NCBI GenBank assembly: GCA_027001345.1
Contig: JALTMS010000382.1
Location: 1-14,790, forward strand
Direction: 5' to 3'
DNA length: 14,790 nt
Source: Acidobacteriota bacterium
GTDB taxonomy: Bacteria; Acidobacteriota; Polarisedimenticolia; J045
Shown here: piece by piece, positions 1 through 7,020 of the stretch
Layout: each line of letters opens with the position of its first letter
Numbering within the stretch: position 1 is the first letter of the stretch
Notes under the pieces: generated by a model
The model's database searches: none
The model's input: only the letters and a program-made list of their open reading frames with translations
What the model was told of the DNA's origin: nothing
Made by a program: the position numbers and the translations under genes

Positions 1-1739
1 TTCCAAGCTCGCTGCCGACTTCGGCGGCGCTCGGGCTCTCCGATCGCCTGCCGCAGAGAGGGGGAGATCTGGTCGGCGTAGAGAATCACCTTGCCTTCCA
101 CATTGCGGGCCGCCCGTCCGATGGTCTGGATCAGCGCGGTCGCCGAACGGAGGTAACCCTGCTTGTCGGCGTCGAGTACCGCCACCAGGGAGACTTCCGG
201 CAGATCCAGCCCTTCGCGCAGCAGGTTGACGCCTACCAACACATCGAACTGCCCGGCGCGCAGATCCCGCAGGATACGAATTCGGTCGAGGGTCTGCACA
301 TCGGAGTGCAGGTACTCGACCCGGATCTTGTGGTCCCGGAAGTGCTCGGTCAGTTCTTCGGCCATTCGCTTGGTCAGCGTGGTGACCAGCACCCGCTCGT
401 TGCGCTCGGCCCGCAGGCGGGCTTCACCGAGCAGGTCATCGACCTGGCCCTCGACCGGACGAATGATCAGCTCCGGGTCGAGCAACCCGGTGGGTCGCAC
501 CACCTGCTCGGCAATCTCGCCCCCGGTCAAGGTCAGCTCGTATTCCGCGGGAGTCGCCGAAACGAAGATCGTCCGCGGACGTATCGCTTCCCACTCCTCG
601 AAGGTCAGCGGCCGGTTGTCCACCGCCGAGGGCAGGCGGAAGCCCCACTCCACCAGGGTCTGTTTGCGGGAGCGATCGCCGCGGTACATCGCCCGCACCT
701 GGGGCACCGTCTGATGGGACTCGTCGACCACCAGCAGAGCGTCGGATGGCAGGTAGTCCATCAAGGTCGGTGGGGGCTGGCCGGGAAGGCGGCCGGTCAG
801 GTGGCGGGAGTAGTTCTCGATGCCGTGGCAGTAGCCCGCTTCCTGGATCATTTCCAGGTCGAAGTGGGTGCGCTGACTGAGCCGCTGAGCTTCGAGCGTC
901 TTGCCGAGCGCATGGAGTTCGGCCAGCCGCTGATCGAGTTCCTCGCGGATCGCTCGCATCGCCTCGATCAGTCTCTCCCGCGGCGTGACGTAGTGCGAGT
1001 TGGGATAGACCGGAAAGCGCTCGACTTGCTCCACGCTCACCGCACGCAGGGGATCGATGCGCCGAATCCGGTCGATCTCGTCGCCGAAGAACTCGACCCG
1101 CAGGGCGGTGTCGTCGTATGCCGGCCAGATGTCCACCGTATCGCCCCGCACCCGAAACGAGCCCGGGCGCAGATCCCCCCCGCTGCGCTGATACTGGATC
1201 TCCACCAGTCGCCGCAGCAGATGGTCTCGCCCTTCCCGCGCCCCCTGCTCGAGCAGGATCATCATCCCGTGGTAGGCCTCGGGGGATCCCAGACCGTAGA
1301 TGCAGGAGACCGAGGCGACGATGATCACGTCTCGCCGTTCGAAGAGTTGCCGCGTGGCCGAGTGCCGCATGCGGTCGATCTCCTCGTTGATCGTCGCTTC
1401 CTTCTCGATGTAGACGTCGGACTGGGGGATGTAAGCCTCGGGCTGGTAGTAGTCGTAGTAAGAAACGAAGTACTCCACCGCGTTGTGGGGAAAGAAGGAG
1501 CGGAACTCCTGGTAGAGCTGAGCGGCGAGGGTCTTGTTGTGGGCCATCACCAGAGTCGGCACCTGGCAGCGCTCGATCACCTGGGCGATGGTGAAGGTCT
1601 TCCCCGAGCCGGTGACACCGAGCAGCACCTGGTCGCGCAGACCCTGGTCCAGCCCACGGCAAAGCTGCTCGATGGCGGCGGGCTGATCGCCCGCCGGCTC
1701 GAAGTCGGAGACGATGCGAAACCCGGCCCTGGAGCTCAT
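1..1739 (-). CDS. uvrB: UvrABC excinuclease subunit B, C-terminus cut by window edge
   Basis: UvrB is the damage-verifying, helicase-like subunit of nucleotide excision repair; it is loaded by UvrA and recruits UvrC for incision in the cytoplasm. The frame is open from ATG at 1739 to the left edge (579 codons; the E. coli protein has 673), so roughly the last 90-100 residues, including the UVR domain that contacts UvrC, lie outside. Seen in the sequence: N-terminal GDQPAAIEQL, Walker A GVTGSGKT (residues 41-48), the damage-clamping beta-hairpin region with YYDYYQPEAYIPQSD (about 94-108), Walker B DESH at about 339, and motifs VSATPAEYEL, VGVNLLREGLD and QTIGRAARN. It begins 7 nt after the lysS stop with only a weak Shine-Dalgarno, suggesting translation coupled to lysS. 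Identity is essentially certain by motif match. Confidence 0.98.
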   Translation of the reverse strand, partial: MSSRAGFRIVSDFEPAGDQPAAIEQLCRGLDQGLRDQVLLGVTGSGKTFTIAQVIERCQVPTLVMAHNKTLAAQLYQEFRSFFPHNAVEYFVSYYDYYQPEAYIPQSDVYIEKEATINEEIDRMRHSATRQLFERRDVIIVASVSCIYGLGSPEAYHGMMILLEQGAREGRDHLLRRLVEIQYQRSGGDLRPGSFRVRGDTVDIWPAYDDTALRVEFFGDEIDRIRRIDPLRAVSVEQVERFPVYPNSHYVTPRERLIEAMRAIREELDQRLAELHALGKTLEAQRLSQRTHFDLEMIQEAGYCHGIENYSRHLTGRLPGQPPPTLMDYLPSDALLVVDESHQTVPQVRAMYRGDRSRKQTLVEWGFRLPSAVDNRPLTFEEWEAIRPRTIFVSATPAEYELTLTGGEIAEQVVRPTGLLDPELIIRPVEGQVDDLLGEARLRAERNERVLVTTLTKRMAEELTEHFRDHKIRVEYLHSDVQTLDRIRILRDLRAGQFDVLVGVNLLREGLDLPEVSLVAVLDADKQGYLRSATALIQTIGRAARNVEGKVILYADQISPSLRQAIGEPERRRSRQRAW

Positions 1740-1746
1740 CGCTGGC

Positions 1747-3297
1747 TCAGGATCCGGCCGCCTCGGCCAGCAGGCGGGCAACCTTGCGCGGCCCGAGGGC
1801 GGCGATGAAGTGCCCCGCCCGCGGCCCACGATCTCGATCGATCAACACCCGGTAGACGGCCTTGAATGCCTCCCCCACTCCCGGCCCATCGTCGGCAGTC
1901 GCCAGCTCGCGGATCGTCGTCTGGATCGCTTCGGGGTCTTCCAGGGATTCGAGGGCTTCAGCCAGCCGGCCGAGCAACCGCTTCTGGGCCTCGCTGAGGT
2001 GCTCGACCGAGGCCGGCGGACGCTGGCAGATGGTGATCTTGACTTCCTCCGGCGCGAAGTGCTCGAGCCAGCGGCGAGCCATTTCGAGCCGCCGTGCGAG
2101 GTTCTGCGGGTCCAGCTCCCGGTAGCCTCCGCGCTCGAGAATCTCCCGCGCCCGGGCAGGATCGAAATCGGCGATCTGACCGACCAGAACCAGGTGCCCC
2201 AGGGGTACCCCCAGCGGGGTCACCGCCGCGACCCGGGAGAGTTCCAGCGCCCGGTCGCCGGCGTCGGCTCGATCCACCTCGTCAGCCACCCGCAGCAGAG
2301 GCAGGCCCGGATCGAATCGGATCGCGCGGGTCGGACGGGCCCTGAGTACGACGTAGCGCAAGACCTCGGCAGGCACGGTCTCGAGCAGCAGGGAGGGCTC
2401 GAGCACATTGCCGCGCGAGGCGGACATGTCGCCCTGTCCCTTCAGGGCGATCCACTCATAGACGATGGGAAACGGCGGCTCCGAGTCGAAGACCTCCCGC
2501 GCCAGACGCTTGCCACTGTCATAACTCCCTCCCCGGGAGGCATGGTCCTTGCCGAAGGGCTCGACACTCACCCCCAGGGCTTTCCAGCGCGCCGGCCAGT
2601 CGATCCGCCAGGTCAGCTTCCCCCCCTCGGCGACTTGCCGGGTGTGCTCCTTGCCGCTGTCGGCGACACGGAAGCGGATCCAGCCTCCACCACGGTCGAA
2701 ATCGAGTACCTCCGCCGAGCAGATCCGCCCGCTGTCCGGATCCCGGGGGTTCCATGGCGACCATTCGGCCGGCAGGGTCTTGCCGGTGACCTCCTCGAGA
2801 ATACGGGCGACGGTATCGCGCTGCTCGAGCGCCGTGAACACCACGTCGTTCATCTTGCCCGATCCGTAGAGTTCGGAGGCGGGCAGAATCTCGGCCTCCA
2901 CGCCGAGGGTCTCGAGCGCTTCGAGGAAGGGCGCGAGGAAATGCTGATCGTATCGCCCCTCCCCCGAAGGACCCGGCAACTCCACCAGGGGAAAACCCAC
3001 CTTGTCGGCGAAGATCGCCGGCTCGAGGAACGGGTAGACCTTCCGCAGCGGATCGAGATTGTCCACGATGAACAGCAGTCGGGCGTCCTTGCCCTGATCC
3101 CGCAGGGCCCGCGTGACCGCATCACCGGTGAGGATCTCCCGCAGGTGCCCGACATGGAACGGGCCGGAAGGTGAAATGCCCGTGCAAACCACGAAGGGGC
3201 CGTCGCCGCTGGCGCTGATCTCCCGCGCGGCCCGGTCGGCCCAGTGAGTCTCGCCCCCGGAGGCCGGGGGATTTCCTTTGGTGCTAGGCTCTGTCAT
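1747..3297 (-). CDS. lysS: Class I (archaeal-type) lysyl-tRNA synthetase
   Basis: Charges tRNA-Lys with lysine. This is the class I Rossmann-fold enzyme typical of archaea, spirochaetes and some other bacteria, not the common class II LysRS. ATG 3297 is chosen because GAGG sits 5 nt upstream and the protein (516 aa) then starts just before the conserved HWADRAAREI; the frame is open further upstream but would run into fbp. Seen: VCTGISPSGPFHVGHLRE carrying the HIGH-type signature HVGH (48-51), WRIDWPARW, EPFGKDHASRGGSYDSGK, and the KMSKS-equivalent loop GDMSASRGN (289-297). The C-terminal part (ARRWLEHFAPEEVK, RGPRAGHFIAALG) matches the anticodon-binding helical region of class I LysRS. The KMSKS loop is degenerate (Asp in place of the first Lys, Arg for the last). 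First gene of a lysS-uvrB pair. Whether a class II LysRS also exists cannot be told here. Confidence 0.95.
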   Translation of the reverse strand: MTEPSTKGNPPASGGETHWADRAAREISASGDGPFVVCTGISPSGPFHVGHLREILTGDAVTRALRDQGKDARLLFIVDNLDPLRKVYPFLEPAIFADKVGFPLVELPGPSGEGRYDQHFLAPFLEALETLGVEAEILPASELYGSGKMNDVVFTALEQRDTVARILEEVTGKTLPAEWSPWNPRDPDSGRICSAEVLDFDRGGGWIRFRVADSGKEHTRQVAEGGKLTWRIDWPARWKALGVSVEPFGKDHASRGGSYDSGKRLAREVFDSEPPFPIVYEWIALKGQGDMSASRGNVLEPSLLLETVPAEVLRYVVLRARPTRAIRFDPGLPLLRVADEVDRADAGDRALELSRVAAVTPLGVPLGHLVLVGQIADFDPARAREILERGGYRELDPQNLARRLEMARRWLEHFAPEEVKITICQRPPASVEHLSEAQKRLLGRLAEALESLEDPEAIQTTIRELATADDGPGVGEAFKAVYRVLIDRDRGPRAGHFIAALGPRKVARLLAEAAGS

Positions 3298-3377
3298 CCT
3301 GTCCTCGATCCACGCCGCCCGCGCACTGCGGACGACGTCGGCAAAGATTAACCTCAAACCGGCGGCGCTGCCCCGGT

Positions 3378-3381
3378 GGAG
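3378..3381 (+). promoter_or_regulatory. Shine-Dalgarno GGAG deciding the fbp start
   Basis: GGAG lies 9 nt upstream of ATG 3391. The alternative GTG start at 3376 overlaps this element and has no good ribosome binding site of its own, so ATG 3391 is preferred. Confidence 0.55.
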
Positions 3382-3390
3382 TCCTCTGGC

Positions 3391-4395
3391 ATGCAACGAC
3401 AGCCCCTGACCCTGATCGAGCACATCACCCGCACCCAGGCCAGCTTTCCCGATGCCACCGGCGATTTCACCCAGTTGATGGAGGCCATCGCCCTGGCCTG
3501 CAAGCTGATCGCGCGGGAGGTCAACAAGGCGGGCGTGGGCAAGCTGCTCGGCCTGGCCGGTCGGCGCAACGTTCAGGGAGAACAGGTCGCGCGGCTCGAC
3601 GAGTTCGCCAACGACACCCTGGTTCATACCCTCTCGCGGACGGGGACGGCCTGTGCGCTGGGCTCGGAAGAACTGGCCGTGCCGATCCTGCTGCCCACCA
3701 GCGACTCCGAGGGCAAGTACGCGGTGCTCTTCGACCCGCTCGACGGCTCATCCAACATCGACCTGGCGATGCCGGTAGGGACCATCTTCGGCGTTTACCG
3801 GCGCTGCAGCCAGCCTGGACGGCTCGGCGAGCCCAGTGACCTGTTGCAGCCCGCACGGGCTCTGATCGCCGCCGGCTACGCGGTCTACGGCTCGAGCACG
3901 GTCTTCGTCTACACCACCGGGGAGGGCGTCCACGGCTTCACCCTCGATCCGAGCATCGGCGAGTTCCTGCTCTCGCACCCGGATATCCGCGTACCTGCTC
4001 GCGGTTCGATCCTTTCGATCAACATCGCCAACCGCTCCCGCTGGGACGAGGCGACCATGCGCGCCGTCGATCGCTGGCTCGACCAGAAGCGAGCATTGAC
4101 CTCGCGCTACGTCGGCAGCCTGGTCGCCGACGCCCATCGTGCCTTGCTTCGTGGCGGGCTGTTTGCCTATCCCGCCGACGCCAGCCACCCGGCGGGCAAG
4201 TTGCGTCTGCTCTACGAGGCGGGACCGATGGCTCTGCTTTTCGAAAAGGCGGGTGGCGCAGCCAGTGACGGCCGACAATCGATTCTCGACAAGATGCCGG
4301 AAGACCTGCACGACCGGACCCCCTTGATCCTCGGCGGAACGGCCGATCACAAGCTCTGGAGCGAAGCTCTGGCCGAGGGCGAAGACGAGCGCTGA
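3391..4395 (+). CDS. fbp: Class I fructose-1,6-bisphosphatase
   Basis: Hydrolyses fructose-1,6-bisphosphate to fructose-6-phosphate and phosphate, the committed step of gluconeogenesis; cytoplasmic and Mg-dependent. Seen: GSEEL (residues 91-95), the metal-binding DPLDGSSNID (115-124), NIANRSRW, RYVGSLVADAHRALLRGG, and LLYEAGPMALLFEKAGG near the C-terminus, all class I FBPase hallmarks. Start: an in-frame GTG lies at 3376, but GTGGAG at 3376-3381 is itself the best Shine-Dalgarno, 9 nt before ATG 3391. That gives 334 aa, close to the E. coli length of 332 aa. Divergently oriented to lysS across 93 nt. The HTH/coiled-coil gene follows on the same strand 147 nt later. Confidence 0.97.
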   Translation: MQRQPLTLIEHITRTQASFPDATGDFTQLMEAIALACKLIAREVNKAGVGKLLGLAGRRNVQGEQVARLDEFANDTLVHTLSRTGTACALGSEELAVPILLPTSDSEGKYAVLFDPLDGSSNIDLAMPVGTIFGVYRRCSQPGRLGEPSDLLQPARALIAAGYAVYGSSTVFVYTTGEGVHGFTLDPSIGEFLLSHPDIRVPARGSILSINIANRSRWDEATMRAVDRWLDQKRALTSRYVGSLVADAHRALLRGGLFAYPADASHPAGKLRLLYEAGPMALLFEKAGGAASDGRQSILDKMPEDLHDRTPLILGGTADHKLWSEALAEGEDER

Positions 4396-4417
4396 GCAAG
4401 GCAAAACACAAAAGAAC

Positions 4418-4447
4418 TTGAAGTGAGGCGGACCCTTGTGGTAGCTA
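4418..4447 (+). promoter_or_regulatory. Weak candidate promoter before the HTH/coiled-coil gene
   Basis: TTGAAG (4418-4423) and TAGCTA (4442-4447) are separated by 18 nt and resemble a degenerate sigma-70 promoter in the 147-nt gap after fbp. The gap is visibly less GC-rich at its start than the neighbouring genes. If used, transcription would begin near 4454, which fits ATG 4543 as the start rather than the upstream GTG codons. The match to consensus is weak. Confidence 0.2.
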
Positions 4448-4542
4448 AGGGGGCGACGGGTTGCGGCGAAGTGGCCCGTGTGTTGGGAAATGGGAGGTAT
4501 CGGGTGACGGCCTCGGAACCGCGGGGAGTGGAGCATCCCTTG

Positions 4543-5166
4543 ATGACGCTGCGCCAGGCAGCCGAAAAGACAGGACTTTCAGCCACCACCTTGCGTCGTT
4601 ACATCAAGGCAGGGCGCTTGCGGGCGCGGCTGATTCCGGGGCGCTACGGCCCCGAGTACGTCGTCGATGACGACGATCTGCACGCCGCGGGCCTCGATGG
4701 TCGTGGCGGGAACAACGACACCGAAGACAATGCCGCCGTTGCGCGCTCCAACGGCAATGGCGAGGCCGGCGTTCGCATCGCGTCAGCCCAGGATTCGGTC
4801 CCCGGGCTGCTCTACCGCGAGCTGATGATGAAGCACGAGCACTTGCTCGTGCAGTACGGCATGCTGCGCGTGTCGGGGCGGCAGCTCTACGAGGTGCGCC
4901 AGGCCGCCGAGCAGAAGGCCGAGCAGGCCCGGCAGGCCGCCGCGGAACTGCGGCGTACCCGGGACCGCCACGCCCGAGAGATCGGGGCGCTGAAGACGGA
5001 GTTGCGCCGTGCCGAGCTGGAACTCGCCGAACGGGACGAGCGCATCCGCGAACTCGAGCGCCGGGTGGCCCAGCTCGAGATGCAGCTCCGCAATCAGCTC
5101 ACCGCCCACCAGATGGACGAACACTTCAGCCGCAGGCTGAAAGATTCCCCCTCGACGGAGCACTGA
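4543..5166 (+). CDS. Excisionase/MerR-like helix-turn-helix protein with long C-terminal coiled coil
   Basis: Not assignable to a named gene. Residues 1-50 hold a compact helix-turn-helix: MTLRQAAEKTGLSATTLRRY followed by the wing-like RLIPGRYGPEYVVDDDDL, typical of HTH_17/MerR-type DNA-binding domains. A low-complexity Gly/Asn/Asp linker follows (about 50-75). Next comes a segment beginning VPGLLYRELMMKHEHLLVQY, then a Glu/Arg/Ala/Gln-rich heptad-like stretch of about 90 residues, strongly predicted by eye to be a coiled coil. No effector-binding domain is seen. ATG 4543 is chosen because the HTH begins there and GTGGAG lies 9 nt upstream; in-frame GTGs at 4423 and 4528 would add up to 40 residues with no recognisable motif. 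A DNA-binding head with a coiled-coil tail suggests a nucleoid-associated, anchoring or regulatory role by analogy only (compare RacA architecture). Confidence 0.8.
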   Translation: MTLRQAAEKTGLSATTLRRYIKAGRLRARLIPGRYGPEYVVDDDDLHAAGLDGRGGNNDTEDNAAVARSNGNGEAGVRIASAQDSVPGLLYRELMMKHEHLLVQYGMLRVSGRQLYEVRQAAEQKAEQARQAAAELRRTRDRHAREIGALKTELRRAELELAERDERIRELERRVAQLEMQLRNQLTAHQMDEHFSRRLKDSPSTEH

Positions 5167-5195
5167 CCGGCTCCGACTCACCGAGGCATCCGAAC

Positions 5196-5213
5196 CGCCG
5201 GCAAGAGCCGGCG
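5196..5213 (+). terminator. GC-rich hairpin between convergent genes (candidate bidirectional terminator)
   Basis: CGCCGGC (5196-5202), loop AAGA, GCCGGCG (5207-5213): a perfect 7-bp stem with a 4-nt loop, in the 63-nt gap between the stops of the HTH/coiled-coil gene and the convergent methyltransferase. There is no T-tract on either side, so it is not a classical intrinsic terminator. It may act with Rho or as a 3'-end stabiliser. Confidence 0.45.
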
Positions 5214-5229
5214 ACGACGGGGCGGGTGG

Positions 5230-5859
5230 TCAGCAGCGTGTTGGCTGCTTTTCGAAGATCAGCAGGCGCCAGAGCTTGAGCAGGTTGACCCGGCGGTCGT
5301 CGATCTTCTCGAGGCCGTCGAGCCCCAGCACCGACTCCACCGGCAGGTCGAGGCGGAAGCCCATGTGCTGGGTGACCGGCGTCAGCTTGCTCTCGAGCCA
5401 GTGACCGAGACGGTGCCGACTGCCGAAGTGGTTGACGATCACCACCTTGCCGCCGGGCCGGCAGACGCGGCCCATCTCGGCGACCACCTCCCGCGGGTGG
5501 GGCACGACCGAGATCACATAGGGGGCGTAGACGAAGTCGAAGGCGTCGTCGGGAAAGGCCATCCGCGTGGCATCCATCTGACCGAGATGGATCCGGGCTC
5601 CACCGTCGGCCACCCGCCGACGACGGCGCGCTTCCTTGAGCATCGGGCTCGACAGGTCGATGCCCACCACTCGCACACCCGCAGGGTACAGCGGCAGATT
5701 CAGCCCCGTGCCGACGCCCACCTCGAGGACGCGGTCACCCTGGCGGAAGTCCATCGCGCCGATGGACTCGACCCTCCCGGGCTGGAAGACCTGGTTGAAG
5801 ACGAGGTCGTACAATCCGGCGAAACGGTCATAGAACCTGCCGACGGCCACCACATCCAT
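5230..5859 (-). CDS. Class I SAM-dependent methyltransferase, PmtA-like (phospholipid N-methyltransferase candidate)
   Basis: 209 aa with a Rossmann-type SAM fold: motif I LEVGVGTGLNLP (45-56), the ribose-binding acidic motif VGIDLSSPML (65-74), MDATRMAFPDDAFDFVYAPY around 95-114, and RVCRPGGKVVIVN (131-143). The N-terminal FYDRFAGLYDLVFNQVFQPG and the overall layout resemble Rhodobacter-type PmtA, which methylates phosphatidylethanolamine towards phosphatidylcholine at the membrane. UbiE-like or other small-molecule methyltransferases share much of this, so the substrate is inference. ATG 5859 has a good GGGAGGA Shine-Dalgarno. It follows the potassium channel gene by 37 nt on the same strand, probably as one transcript. 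Confidence 0.85.
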   Translation of the reverse strand: MDVVAVGRFYDRFAGLYDLVFNQVFQPGRVESIGAMDFRQGDRVLEVGVGTGLNLPLYPAGVRVVGIDLSSPMLKEARRRRRVADGGARIHLGQMDATRMAFPDDAFDFVYAPYVISVVPHPREVVAEMGRVCRPGGKVVIVNHFGSRHRLGHWLESKLTPVTQHMGFRLDLPVESVLGLDGLEKIDDRRVNLLKLWRLLIFEKQPTRC

Positions 5860-5896
5860 TATCGTCCTCCCGCCTGGAAGCTCGAGCCAAGAGCCA

Positions 5897-6913
5897 TCAC
5901 CTACCCGCCCCCGCGGCCAGACGCGCCAGCCGATCGAGGGCCGCTGGCCGACCCATGGCGATCAGCACGTCCCCGGCCTCGATCGGCTCGTCGGGCGAGG
6001 GGTTGAAGAGCTTCTCGCCGGCCGCCTTGAGGATGGCGGTGACAATGATATCAAGTTCCCGCCGGATCGGGCTATCGCGTAGCACGCTGCCCACCAGCGA
6101 GGAGCCGTGGGCCACCTCCACCTGCTCGAGATGGATGTCGAGGCCCACCCCCTGGGAAATCGCGTCGATGAAATCGACGACCTTCGGTCTGAGCATCACC
6201 TGGGCGATCAACTGCCCGCCCCGCTCGTAGGGGTTGAGCACCCGGTCCGCCCCTGCCGCCAGCAACTTGCGGGCCGAGCGGTCCTCACCGCAGCGGGCCA
6301 CGATCAGCAGTCCCGGGTTCAGCGTGCGGGCCGCCAGCACGGTGTAGATGTTCTCGGCATCCGAACCGAGGGCCGTGACCAGCCCGCGAGCCCGTTCGAT
6401 GCCCGCCTGCCGAAGGATCTCATCGTCCGTGGCGTCTCCTACCACCCACGCCGCCGCCTGTGCCGTGGGAGGATCTTCCCGGTTGACCACCACGTAGCTT
6501 CCGCCGTGCTCCGCGATCTGCTGGCAGACCGCCCTGCCCACCCGACCGTAACCGCAGACGATGTAGTGCTGCGACATCTGCTGGATCCTCCGCAGGGTAC
6601 GCCGGCGCCAGAACATGCGCCCCCGAATCACCGCCTCGGACAGGCTGCCGAGGATGTAGATCACCAGGCCCGTGCCCACCAGGATCAGCACGACGGCCAC
6701 CATCCGCCCCGCCGTCGTCAGCGGATGAACCTCGGCGTAGCCCACCGTGGTGACCGTGATCACCGACATGTAGAACGCGTCGAGCAGGCTCCACGAAGGA
6801 CCGCCGGCCAGCTTGAAGGCCAGAGTCCCGGCGGCGAGCAGAGTGCCCACCGCCAGCGCGGCAGCGAGCAGAGGGTGCCCGAGGTAGATGTGTGGCAGGC
6901 CGGTTCGTTTCAC
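5897..6913 (-). CDS. Two-TM potassium channel with RCK (TrkA-N/TrkA-C) domains
   Basis: 338 aa, MthK-like layout. TM1 spans about 13-34; the pore helix and filter cover about 42-61 (VITVTTVGYAEVHP); TM2 spans about 68-92. A basic linker (MFWRRRTLRR) is followed by an RCK N-lobe with the Rossmann glycine motif GYGRVG (121-126) and acidic VNRED, then a TrkA-C domain at about 255-322 ending in DVLIAMG. Such proteins form tetrameric inner-membrane K+ channels gated by ligands such as Ca2+ or nucleotides bound to the RCK ring. The filter reads TVGYA (56-60) instead of the canonical TVGYG. Start is GTG 6913: it has no clear Shine-Dalgarno, but a TATGAT lies 8 nt upstream, so the message may be leaderless. 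It precedes the methyltransferase by 37 nt and is divergent from mrp. Confidence 0.93.
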   Translation of the reverse strand: MKRTGLPHIYLGHPLLAAALAVGTLLAAGTLAFKLAGGPSWSLLDAFYMSVITVTTVGYAEVHPLTTAGRMVAVVLILVGTGLVIYILGSLSEAVIRGRMFWRRRTLRRIQQMSQHYIVCGYGRVGRAVCQQIAEHGGSYVVVNREDPPTAQAAAWVVGDATDDEILRQAGIERARGLVTALGSDAENIYTVLAARTLNPGLLIVARCGEDRSARKLLAAGADRVLNPYERGGQLIAQVMLRPKVVDFIDAISQGVGLDIHLEQVEVAHGSSLVGSVLRDSPIRRELDIIVTAILKAAGEKLFNPSPDEPIEAGDVLIAMGRPAALDRLARLAAGAGR

Positions 6914-6921
6914 GTCGCGGG

Positions 6922-6927
6922 ATCATA
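6922..6927 (-). promoter_or_regulatory. Candidate -10 element (TATGAT) of the channel gene
   Basis: TATGAT on the minus strand lies 8 nt before the GTG start at 6913. A transcript from it would start at or next to the start codon, consistent with the absence of a Shine-Dalgarno. The -35 region (TTTTCC, 17-nt spacing) is poor. Confidence 0.35.
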
Positions 6928-6991
6928 GCCCCCTCGGCCGGCCGGGAAAACCCACCACTGCCAACAATGTGCTCCGGACTCGGGAAGTCCC

Positions 6992-6997
6992 TATAAT
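6992..6997 (+). promoter_or_regulatory. Consensus -10 element (TATAAT) for mrp
   Basis: A perfect TATAAT in a GC-rich 107-nt divergent intergenic region, 23 nt before ATG 7021. Expected transcription start is near 7004, leaving a short leader that contains the Shine-Dalgarno AGGAG (7010-7014). No convincing TTGACA-like -35 is seen at 16-18 nt spacing, so an activator or a weak -35 may be involved. Confidence 0.5.
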
Positions 6998-7020
6998 CCG
7001 AGCCTTCCCAGGAGCCAGCC

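Noticed and set aside
306..1808. Long plus-strand open frame (500 codons) antisense to uvrB
   Set aside because: It lies opposite a fully motif-supported uvrB, has no recognisable domain and is an artefact of high GC at third codon positions.
3298..3390. Promoters in the lysS-fbp divergent gap (TTGAGG on minus near 3353-3358, AT-rich patch 3344-3358)
   Set aside because: An AT-rich patch is present but no -35/-10 pair with acceptable spacing was found on either strand.
3298..3627. N-terminal extension of lysS (frame open to 3627)
   Set aside because: It would overlap fbp, lacks homology to class I LysRS, and ATG 3297 has a good Shine-Dalgarno.
4423..4542. Upstream GTG start adding 40 residues to the HTH protein
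   Set aside because: The extra residues show no motif, GTG 4423 has no convincing Shine-Dalgarno, and the HTH begins at ATG 4543. It is not excluded outright.
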